Shown: positions 24,631 to 31,510 of the stretch, in pieces | Position numbering within the stretch: position 1 is the stretch's first letter | How the letters are laid out: every line of letters starts with the position of its first letter | DNA from: Celeribacter ethanolicus | GTDB lineage: Bacteria; Pseudomonadota; Alphaproteobacteria; Rhodobacterales; Rhodobacteraceae | DNA: 46,108 nt | Assembly: GCF_001550095.1 (NCBI RefSeq) | Contig: NZ_LRUC01000024.1 | Coordinates: 1 to 46,108 of the forward strand | Direction: 5' to 3' | Notes under the pieces: generated by a model | Seen by the model: only the letters and a program-made list of their open reading frames with translations | Told to the model about the DNA's origin: nothing | Database searches by the model: none | Translations under genes and position numbers: made by a program

Positions 24631-24662
24631 ATAAGAAAACCCGCCATGTGTATCAAGGCGGG
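24631..24662 (-). terminator. Minus-strand intrinsic terminator-like hairpin
   Basis: On the minus strand CCCGCC and GGCGGG (24662-24657 and 24645-24640) close an 11-base loop and are followed directly by TTTTCTTAT. No annotated gene ends here, so it would stop an unrecognised leftward transcript starting somewhere in 24670-24940. Confidence 0.45.
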
Positions 24663-24900
24663 CGGATCGGGATCGTTTAGGGTGACTGCCCGACCGGCTG
24701 TGTGGGAGCGAGGGGTGGGGTGGGTGGTACACGGCCAGCCGGGTCAGTCTTTTCTGCTGCTTGCAATGACAGGTTAGGCCTGAACACGGTCGTGGCACAA
24801 GGGAAAATATCGCATTGGTTGTAAAATTTACTAAAAAATTCTCCTTAAAGTAGTAACCCTTTATTAACCTCAGCTCTCTTGCCCACAAGACTTGAAAGGT

Positions 24901-24915
24901 GAACAAAAAGGGATC
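24901..24915 (+). promoter_or_regulatory. Degenerate LexA (SOS) box candidate before uvrB
   Basis: GAAC at 24901-24904 and GATC at 24912-24915 are separated by exactly seven bases. Alphaproteobacterial LexA recognises GAAC-N7-GAAC, so this has one mismatch. Its position 45 bases upstream of uvrB is suitable. Confidence 0.35.
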
Positions 24916-24959
24916 ATCTGTTAACAACTCCCAAAGACCAGCCGATGGAAAGGGCCGCC

Positions 24960-27140
24960 ATGGATCCGCGCCTGATGACAGACCCGCCGAAGGAGCTGAA
25001 ACACCGCCCGAAACTCGAAGGCGGTAAGAAATTTGTCATGCACAGCGCCTTTGAGCCCTCCGGCGACCAGCCGACCGCCATCGCGGAGCTCTCGGCGGCC
25101 ATTGAGGCGGGCGAGCGCAATCAGGTTCTCCTGGGCGCCACCGGCACGGGCAAAACCTTCACCATGGCCAAAGTGATCGAGGCGACCCAACGCCCGGCGA
25201 TCATCCTTGCCCCGAACAAAACCCTCGCCGCCCAGCTTTATGGCGAGTTCAAGGGCTTCTTCCCGGAAAACGCCGTCGAATATTTCGTCTCCTATTACGA
25301 CTATTACCAACCCGAGGCCTACGTCCCGCGCTCCGACACCTTCATCGAGAAGGAAAGCCAGATCAACGAACAGATCGACCGGATGCGCCACGCCGCCACA
25401 CGGTCTCTGTTGGAGCGCGATGACGTGATCATCGTCGCTTCCGTGTCCTGCATCTACGGCCTCGGCTCGCCCGAGCTTTACATGGCGATGACCATCGACC
25501 TGATGATGGGGCAAGACTACGACCAGCGGCAGTTGATGGCCGATCTGGTCGAGCTGCAATATCGCCGCAACGACACGGCTTTTGATCGCGGGTCGTTCCG
25601 GGTGCGGGGCGACAGTTTGGAGATTTGGCCCGCGCACATGGAAGACCGGGCGTGGAAGCTTTCGTTCTTCGGCGAAGAGCTTGAGAGCATTACGGAATTC
25701 GACCCGCTCACCGGTAAGAAAACCGACACGCTCGAACACGTCCGCATCTACGCCAACAGCCACTATGTGACGCCGAAACCGACGATCCGGCAGGCCATTG
25801 CCGGGATCAAGAAGGAGCTGAAACAGCAGCTCATCAAATTCACCGACGAGGGCAAACTCCTTGAGGCGCAGCGGCTGGAGCAACGCACGAATTTCGATCT
25901 CGAAATGCTGGAGGCCTCGGGCTTTTGCAACGGGATCGAAAACTATTCGCGCTATCTGACGGGCCGCGCGCCGGGGGAGCCGCCGCCCACCCTGTTCGAA
26001 TTCATCCCCGACAATGCCATTGTGTTTGCCGACGAGAGCCACGTCTCCGTGCCGCAGATCGGCGGCATGTATCGGGGCGACTATCGGCGCAAATTTACCC
26101 TGTCGGAACACGGTTTCCGCCTTCCCTCCTGCATGGACAACCGGCCTTTGAAATTCGAGGAATGGGACGATATGCGCCCGCAATCGGTCTTCGTCTCGGC
26201 GACGCCCAAAGACTGGGAACTGGAGCAATCCGGCGGCGTGTTTGTCGAACAGATCATCCGTCCGACCGGCCTATTGGACCCCGTGGTGGAAATCCGACCC
26301 GTGGACACGCAGGTGGACGATCTGTTGGACGAGGCCAGGAAAATGGCCGAGCTGGGCCGCCGCGTTCTGGTCACGACGCTGACCAAACGCATGGCCGAAG
26401 ACCTCACCGAATATCTCCACGAACAGGGCGTCCGGGTGCGCTATATGCACTCCGACATCGACACCATCGAGCGGATCGAAATCCTGCGCGACCTGCGGCT
26501 TGGGGCCTTTGATGTGCTCGTCGGCATCAACCTGTTGCGCGAAGGTTTGGACATCCCGGAATGCGGCCTCGTCGCCATTCTCGACGCCGACAAGGAGGGC
26601 TTCCTGCGCTCGGAGACCTCGCTCATCCAGACCATCGGTCGCGCCGCGCGGAACGCGGAAGGGCGTGTGATTTTGTATGCCGACAAGATCACCGGCTCGA
26701 TGCAACGCGCCATGGACGAAACCGACCGCCGCCGCGCGAAACAGATGGCCTATAACGAGGAACACGGCATCACGCCGCAGACCGTCAAGAAGAACGTCGA
26801 TGACATTCTGGCGGGGCTCTATCAGGGCGACGTGGACATGAACCGCGTGACCGCCACCATCGACCGGCCTGCGGCGGGGCAGAACCTTCAGGCCGTGCTG
26901 GAAGGCCTCAAAACCGACATGCGCGTGGCCGCCGAAAACCTCGAATTCGAAGAAGCCGCGCGGCTCCGCGACGAGATCAAGCGGCTCGAAACCGTCGATC
27001 TGGTACTGCACGACGATCCGCTGGCGCGGCAATCGGCGGTGGATGATGCGGTGGCGGATGCCAAGGCGAAAAGCGGGCGGTCTACGGCGGGGAGACCCGG
27101 GATGCGGGGCGGCAAGGCTGGTCGGGGGAAGAGGAAGTAG
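24960..27140 (+). CDS. uvrB: UvrABC excision nuclease subunit B
   Basis: This encodes UvrB, the damage-verifying helicase-like subunit of nucleotide excision repair. Visible motifs are Walker A GATGTGKT, the beta-hairpin region [21 protein letters not shown], the helicase motif TIGRAARN and a C-terminal UVR domain ([15 protein letters not shown]) that contacts UvrC. About 50 basic residues extend the C-terminus beyond the UVR motif, as in other alphaproteobacteria. I use the ATG at 24960 because AAGGG sits just upstream; an in-frame ATG at 24945 is the alternative. Confidence 0.97.
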   Translation: MDPRLMTDPPKELKHRPKLEGGKKFVMHSAFEPSGDQPTAIAELSAAIEAGERNQVLLGATGTGKTFTMAKVIEATQRPAIILAPNKTLAAQLYGEFKGFFPENAVEYFVSYYDYYQPEAYVPRSDTFIEKESQINEQIDRMRHAATRSLLERDDVIIVASVSCIYGLGSPELYMAMTIDLMMGQDYDQRQLMADLVELQYRRNDTAFDRGSFRVRGDSLEIWPAHMEDRAWKLSFFGEELESITEFDPLTGKKTDTLEHVRIYANSHYVTPKPTIRQAIAGIKKELKQQLIKFTDEGKLLEAQRLEQRTNFDLEMLEASGFCNGIENYSRYLTGRAPGEPPPTLFEFIPDNAIVFADESHVSVPQIGGMYRGDYRRKFTLSEHGFRLPSCMDNRPLKFEEWDDMRPQSVFVSATPKDWELEQSGGVFVEQIIRPTGLLDPVVEIRPVDTQVDDLLDEARKMAELGRRVLVTTLTKRMAEDLTEYLHEQGVRVRYMHSDIDTIERIEILRDLRLGAFDVLVGINLLREGLDIPECGLVAILDADKEGFLRSETSLIQTIGRAARNAEGRVILYADKITGSMQRAMDETDRRRAKQMAYNEEHGITPQTVKKNVDDILAGLYQGDVDMNRVTATIDRPAAGQNLQAVLEGLKTDMRVAAENLEFEEAARLRDEIKRLETVDLVLHDDPLARQSAVDDAVADAKAKSGRSTAGRPGMRGGKAGRGKRK

Positions 27141-27154
27141 CCCGCCTCTACGAC

Positions 27155-27700
27155 CTACCTCAACGTCGGCAAATCCTTCAACTGAACCCGCCCGCGCGCC
27201 CAGTAGCCGCGGACAAGCAAACTGCCTTTTCGCAGGATCGGAAAGTCCTCCTGCCAATCCCGATAGCGGTCGTTGGTCACGATCAGCGCCTTTCGCCGTT
27301 GCGCCATGCGCAGAATCAACGGATCGGCGGGCGTGCCGCTCGGCGACACCATGACCTGTTGCGCAGGCAGGCCCAGCGCGCGCGCCAGTCGAACCGGCCC
27401 AAGATAGCCGTCCGATACCAGATAACCGACATTCGCATCGAACCAGACAATCGGCGCATAGCCCTTTGCCCGCGCGACGTCGACCGCCGAGCGCACGGTT
27501 CTCAGATCCGGCACCTCATTGTTCCAATACAGGATGTTCGAACCATCGAAGACGACAAGCGGTTCGCGCCTGCGAAACAGGTTCAGAGTCCCAGCAAAAA
27601 GCAGGGCAGCGAGCAAAAAGGCAAACAGAACCTGCCAATATTCAAGCCCGTATTGTATGAAGAGTTGAAACCATTCCTGAGCGTAAATTTTTTCAAACAC
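27155..27700 (-). CDS. Membrane-anchored NYN-domain (Zc3h12a-like) ribonuclease
   Basis: This 181-residue protein has one N-terminal membrane helix (about residues 20-42) followed by a PIN/NYN-like domain. The domain shows VVFDGSNILYW with the first catalytic Asp, a central VWFDANVGY strand and TNDRYRDW near the end, the layout of Zc3h12a-type RNases. The catalytic domain should face the cytoplasm next to the membrane. The start is a GTG. Its substrate RNA is unknown. It is convergent with uvrB. Confidence 0.75.
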   Translation of the reverse strand: MFEKIYAQEWFQLFIQYGLEYWQVLFAFLLAALLFAGTLNLFRRREPLVVFDGSNILYWNNEVPDLRTVRSAVDVARAKGYAPIVWFDANVGYLVSDGYLGPVRLARALGLPAQQVMVSPSGTPADPLILRMAQRRKALIVTNDRYRDWQEDFPILRKGSLLVRGYWARGRVQLKDLPTLR

Positions 27701-27747
27701 CTGAAAACACTTTCGACACCGTCATAATCGCTCAAAATATGAAGACC

Positions 27748-27778
27748 CGGGGCAATAGAGACAAGTCTCCACGCCCCG
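27748..27778 (-). terminator. Two-part hairpin after the rhodanese gene
   Basis: CGGGGC (27748-27753) pairs with GCCCCG (27773-27778), and inside it GAGAC (27758-27762) pairs with GTCTC (27765-27769). It lies just downstream of the leftward rhodanese gene and has no long T-run. Confidence 0.5.
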
Positions 27779-27809
27779 AGTCACCAAACAAAATTCTCAG
27801 CTTGCGAAA

Positions 27810-28418
27810 CTACTCCGGCACCACCACCGTCAGCCCCAGCATCCGCCAGACCTGCATCCCGCCGCGGTAATAGAAAATCTTCTCCGCCGGAAAGCCCGCC
27901 TCGATCATCCGCCGCGCGGCCGTTGGCGACTGGCCGCACCACGGCCCGTTGCAATAAAGCGCCACGGTCTTGACCTGATCGCCCTCGCAGATGAAGCCTT
28001 CGAAATCCGGCTCACAGCCGAGTTCCCCCAGCCGGTCCGCCGCTTCTGTGTAGGGCATATGCACCGCGCCGGGAATTGCCCCGCCGTCGAAATCCGGTTT
28101 CACCCGGCTGTCGAGCACCATTGCGTCCGGGTCCTGCAACATCGCGATCAGTTCCAGTTCGCCGATCGTGGTCACGCCCTCGGCGGGCGTCATCGGCTGG
28201 ATGCAGAAATTCGGGCAGGGCCGCGAGGTCTGCGCCCAGACGCCGCTCACCTCGTTGGCGTTATCCTGAATCCGGGAAATCTCCACCGGGCCTGCGGGCG
28301 TCTCCACCGTCGCAGCCATCATATCCGGCGTGATCCCCACCGGATCGGCAAATGCGCCCCCGGTCGTCAAAACCAAAGCCGTCGCCCCCACAACCGTCGC
28401 AGTCAAAATCTTTTGCAT
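27810..28418 (-). CDS. Exported rhodanese-domain protein
   Basis: This 202-residue protein has a signal peptide (cleavage near GGAFADP, residue 25) and one rhodanese domain: VLDSRVKPDFDGGAIPGAVHMPY, then the active-site loop LYCNGPWCGQS with Cys as the likely nucleophile, and FYYRGGMQVWRMLG at the end. A second cysteine pair (RPCPNFC) lies before the domain. It probably acts in the periplasm on sulfur or thiol chemistry. Its start overlaps the stop of the upstream gene by one base (TGATG), so they form a two-gene operon. Confidence 0.85.
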   Translation of the reverse strand: MQKILTATVVGATALVLTTGGAFADPVGITPDMMAATVETPAGPVEISRIQDNANEVSGVWAQTSRPCPNFCIQPMTPAEGVTTIGELELIAMLQDPDAMVLDSRVKPDFDGGAIPGAVHMPYTEAADRLGELGCEPDFEGFICEGDQVKTVALYCNGPWCGQSPTAARRMIEAGFPAEKIFYYRGGMQVWRMLGLTVVVPE

Positions 28419-28735
28419 CAGTACACTCCTTCCACGTCATACATCACCGGTTCGAACGACTTGCACATGCCGTTGATCACCCGGTTGCGTTTGCGCATTT
28501 CCTCGGTGCGCAACATCGCCTGATAATCCTCGCGCCGCTGCCATTGCGAATAATTCGCGATCCGGGTCTGCGCGTCGTTGATATGCAACGCCGCCGATAT
28601 GAACCCCGGCTGTTGTGAAATCACTTCCGCATAGGCGGCCTGCAACGCCTCCATCAGATCCTGCGCCACGCCGGGCGTCGTCTCGAATGTCGTCAGAACC
28701 GTCTGACAGGTCGTATCCTGTGAAATAACCGGCAT
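28418..28735 (-). CDS. Antibiotic biosynthesis monooxygenase (ABM)-fold protein
   Basis: This 105-residue ferredoxin-like dimeric ABM-fold protein has the typical QPGFISAALHI strand, followed by N-SQW-R-EDYQAML and a C-terminal region. The ATG at 28735 follows GGGAGGAG. Members include quinol monooxygenases and heme-binding proteins; no specific activity can be assigned. It is translationally coupled to the exported rhodanese gene. Confidence 0.8.
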   Translation of the reverse strand: MPVISQDTTCQTVLTTFETTPGVAQDLMEALQAAYAEVISQQPGFISAALHINDAQTRIANYSQWQRREDYQAMLRTEEMRKRNRVINGMCKSFEPVMYDVEGVY

Positions 28736-29154
28736 CGTCTCCTCCCTGATCTGAGCCAATGTCGTCAGTGTAAGACTGTCTCGCATTTTAGCCAGTCCGG
28801 ATTTGGAGAATCACCTCCGCCCCGCTAGTCCTTTCGCATTCCGCAAAACGCCGCCCGGGGTCTTCCCTCTCCGTTAACCAGAGTTTTTCGGACATTCTCC
28901 CAAGTCAAACCGCGCTTTTGCCCAAGCCTCGCCGCATTCCTTTCCGGCATCCCGAGTCCCTTCGATTTTCTCGCGTTCTCAGGATGTTAACCATAACAAA
29001 TCCTTGCCAGAGCCCCACATGGTTTAGCTAAAATTCAATCCATCTCTCATCGAGGCGCAAAAAACGGCGCCCGGACAATGTCCAGAACGGACCCACTCCC
29101 CGACCGCGCAACCGAGGAATGTCGCGTCGGGGGATGCCCCGAAAGGATATTGAT
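28736..29154. other. Divergent intergenic region before the CtrA-like regulator
   Basis: No gene is visible in this stretch. It separates the leftward ABM-rhodanese operon from the rightward response-regulator gene and contains two GTTAACC motifs listed separately. Confidence 0.5.
28873..28994 (+). promoter_or_regulatory. GTTAACCA motifs, candidate CtrA half-sites
   Basis: GTTAACCA at 28873-28880 and GTTAACCAT at 28986-28994 match the common alphaproteobacterial CtrA half-site TTAACCAT. Neither shows a perfect second TTAA seven bases on, so binding is only a possibility. Confidence 0.3.
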
Positions 29155-29847
29155 ATGCGTGTGCTGCTTGCCGAAACCAACTGGAACGCCATGACTGCCG
29201 CCGCCGGTCTGACCGAGGCCGGGATGCTCGTCACCCGGGTCGACGATGGGCGCGAATTGATGGATTTCGCCGATTTCGGCGAACAGAGCGCTGTCGTGCT
29301 CGACCTCGACATGCCCGACATCAATGCGCTCAAACTGATCGCGCAACTGCGCCGCAAGGATGCCTTGATGCCGATCTATGCGCTGACCGAAGACGCAAGC
29401 TGGGAGACCCGCAAGAAAGCCTATGACATGGGCGCGGACGATGTGATCTTCGGCCCCGTGCAGCCCGCCATGCTGGCCGCCAAGATCAAGGCCGCCGTGC
29501 GCCGCACCGGGGGCTATGCCAGCAGGGAACTGCGGGTCGGCACTCTGGTGCTCAACACCGAGACCATCTCCGCCGCGGTCGGGGCCAAGACATTGCAACT
29601 GACGCGCAAGGAATATGAGATCCTCGAAATGCTGATGCTGCATCGCGAACGCCTCGTGACCCGAGAGGCGCTGATGAACCATCTTTACGCCTGGGACGAC
29701 GAGCCCGACGCCCGCATCATCAACGTCTATCTGAGCCGTATCCGGCAACAGATCGAGACCTGCGGCGGCGACCCGGAGCTGGTCGAAACCGTCTGGGGGC
29801 TGGGCTACCGCATCGCGGCGGAGCAAACCGCACGACAGGCGGCCTGA
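29155..29847 (+). CDS. CtrA-like OmpR-family regulator with a degenerate receiver
   Basis: This 230-residue protein is laid out like CtrA: a receiver (1-118) and a winged-helix DNA-binding domain (LTRKEYEILEMLMLHRERLV, then IINVYLSRIRQQI and ETVWGLGYRI). The phospho-acceptor region LDLDMPD is kept, with Asp at about residue 50. The Mg-binding acidic pair is E7-T8-N9 where CtrA has E7-D8-D9, and the conserved TKP Lys is replaced (FGPVQP). Phosphorylation-dependent switching is therefore doubtful. No histidine kinase is nearby. AAAGGA eight bases upstream supports the ATG at 29155. Confidence 0.85.
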   Translation: MRVLLAETNWNAMTAAAGLTEAGMLVTRVDDGRELMDFADFGEQSAVVLDLDMPDINALKLIAQLRRKDALMPIYALTEDASWETRKKAYDMGADDVIFGPVQPAMLAAKIKAAVRRTGGYASRELRVGTLVLNTETISAAVGAKTLQLTRKEYEILEMLMLHRERLVTREALMNHLYAWDDEPDARIINVYLSRIRQQIETCGGDPELVETVWGLGYRIAAEQTARQAA

Positions 29848-29953
29848 GCGGCATGTCCGGGCGCCGCCATTAAGAGGCTGTCAAACCTTTTGGCCTAACC
29901 TGCCCGCGAGTCATTGCTCGCCAGATCGCACCAAAGACCGAAAAGGCCTCTCC

Positions 29954-30838
29954 ATGCCCCGATTGCTGTCGCGTCTCCTCGGCCACCTGCTCCTGTTCTT
30001 ACTGCTCGCCCCTTTGCTGCCGCAGACCGCGCTGGCCGACACGGAATTGCAGGTCAAGCTCGACGTCGCCGGGCGTCAACGCATGCTGAGTCAGCGCATG
30101 ATGCGGGCCATGTGCAATGCCGGGCTGGGCATCGACGCCATGGCGAACAAGAAAATCCTGCTGACCTCGGAATTTACCTTCAAAAGCTCGCTCAAGGCCC
30201 TGAAAGACGGTGGCGGGCCAGCGGAATTCTCGCCGGAGACCGGGACCGAAGCCCTTGCGACCCTCGCCCGGATCGAGGAGATCTGGTCACAGTTCGAGAC
30301 CGGGATCGACCGGTTCAACACCGGAACACTCACGGACTATGACGATTACGCCGCGCTCTCCGATCTGTCCCTCGAACTGCTCAAGGCCTCCAATGCCCTG
30401 GTGCAACAGCTCGATGCCCGCTACAAGGCGCAAGCCACGAACACCGACCCGGCGCTGGGCCGGATGATCAACATCGCCGGACGACAACGCATGCTGATCC
30501 AGAAAGCGGGCAAGGAAGTGTGCCTGCTGCAAATGGCGGACACCGCCCCCGGCGCCCCGGATCAACTGGCGCAATTGCAACAGACCCTCGCCCTGTTCAA
30601 CAGCTCCGCTTTCGGCCTGACCTTCTCCTCCACGGTGATGCAGTTGCCGCCGCCCCCCACCGCGGACATCGAGCTGGACAATTTCAATCACTGGCAGGAG
30701 TGGAGCAGCCTCATCACCCTGTTCGAAGCGGCGCAGGTCGAGCGGCTCGACCCCATGGAACTGCACGAGATTTCCGTGAGCGTGGAGTTCTTTCTGAAGG
30801 CGCTGAACACCACGGTCGGACGTTACGCCGCGCTCTGA
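29954..30838 (+). CDS. Exported protein with two PilJ/NarX-like sensor domains
   Basis: This 294-residue protein has a signal peptide (to about residue 28, ALAD) and two copies of the PilJ-type helical sensor module, each opening with AGRQRML (residues 39 and 175). The first reads AGRQRMLSQRM, as in NarX/PilJ P-box-like nitrate sensors. There is no membrane helix after the signal and no kinase or methyl-accepting domain, so the protein is probably a free periplasmic binding or signalling protein. It follows the CtrA-like gene by about 100 bases. Confidence 0.8.
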   Translation: MPRLLSRLLGHLLLFLLLAPLLPQTALADTELQVKLDVAGRQRMLSQRMMRAMCNAGLGIDAMANKKILLTSEFTFKSSLKALKDGGGPAEFSPETGTEALATLARIEEIWSQFETGIDRFNTGTLTDYDDYAALSDLSLELLKASNALVQQLDARYKAQATNTDPALGRMINIAGRQRMLIQKAGKEVCLLQMADTAPGAPDQLAQLQQTLALFNSSAFGLTFSSTVMQLPPPPTADIELDNFNHWQEWSSLITLFEAAQVERLDPMELHEISVSVEFFLKALNTTVGRYAAL

Positions 30839-30961
30839 CCTCGATGGCTCAGACAGCGCAGGAAACGCATGCAAAACATATGCAGGGCAGCCCGCGCAAA
30901 TCCTGACAATAAAGCTATGTTTTTTCTGGCCAGACGTGGCTTTGCCCTTTAGAACAGCGCC

Positions 30962-31459
30962 ATGACAGAGGACAAACCTTCCCCGATCCGCCCGACCGAC
31001 GCCGAGGCCCGCGCCATGGCGCAGGAGTTGATCCGTGGCGCGCGCATCGCCGCCCTCGCCGTGCTCGATCCCGACAGCGGCGCCCCGCATGTCACCCGCA
31101 TCGCCTTTGGCCTTGGGGGCAACAACGGCTGGCTGACGCTGGTCTCCGATCTCTCGGCCCATACCAAAGCGCTGCGCGCCGCGCCGCGCGCCGGGCTTTT
31201 GCTGGGCGAAGCGCCCACGAAAGGCGATCCGCTCGCCTTCCCGCGCCTCTCCGTCGCGGTGGAAACCCGCTTCGTCCCGCACGGCACCGAAGAGCATGCC
31301 GCACATCGTGCCGCCTGGCTCACGCATCACCCGAAAGCCCAGCTTTACATAGATTTCGCGGATTTCACATTTGTCAGTTTCATGCCCCTGTCCGCCGATC
31401 TCAACGGCGGCTTCGGCAAGGCCTATCGCCTCACACCGGACGATCTGAGCCTGACATAA
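30962..31459 (+). CDS. HugZ-like / PNPOx-fold flavin- or heme-binding protein
   Basis: This 165-residue protein of the pyridoxamine 5'-phosphate oxidase-like split-barrel fold is closest in pattern to HugZ N-domains: ARIAALAVLDPDSGAPHVTRIAF, LTLVSDLSAHTKAL, and a late YIDFADF-FVSF-P segment followed by GGFGKAYRL. Family members bind FMN or heme and act as oxidoreductases or heme oxygenases. It is not PdxH and there is no evidence that it belongs to the B6 locus 7 kb away. Confidence 0.8.
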   Translation: MTEDKPSPIRPTDAEARAMAQELIRGARIAALAVLDPDSGAPHVTRIAFGLGGNNGWLTLVSDLSAHTKALRAAPRAGLLLGEAPTKGDPLAFPRLSVAVETRFVPHGTEEHAAHRAAWLTHHPKAQLYIDFADFTFVSFMPLSADLNGGFGKAYRLTPDDLSLT

Positions 31460-31489
31460 AAAACCGGGCCGCCAAAGCCGCCCGGTTTT
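31460..31489. terminator. Bidirectional intrinsic terminator
   Basis: AAAACCGGGC (31460-31469) pairs with GCCCGGTTTT (31480-31489). It lies between the convergent HugZ-like and beta-helix genes and has A/T runs on both sides. Confidence 0.85.
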
Positions 31490-31510
31490 CCGCCTCTTCT
31501 CTGACAGCCC

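Larger units (their letters stand above)
24545..24959. other. Intergenic region upstream of uvrB
   Basis: No protein gene convinces me in this stretch. It holds a minus-strand terminator-like hairpin (24631-24662), a purine-rich tract near 24705, and an AT-rich segment at 24805-24875 that could contain the uvrB promoter. A possible degenerate LexA site lies at 24901-24915. Confidence 0.5.

Noticed and set aside
24814-24821. ATTGGTTG upstream of uvrB as a further B6-regulon site
   Set aside because: It is a lone copy in AT-rich DNA in front of a repair gene and is expected by chance.
24625-24927. Possible 100-residue leftward gene upstream of uvrB
   Set aside because: It starts at TTG without a ribosome site and its composition is not protein-like; a non-coding transcript is more likely if anything is made.
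30962-31459. The PNPOx-fold protein as a B6-pathway enzyme
   Set aside because: Its pattern fits HugZ-like proteins and it lies outside the locus without the shared operator.
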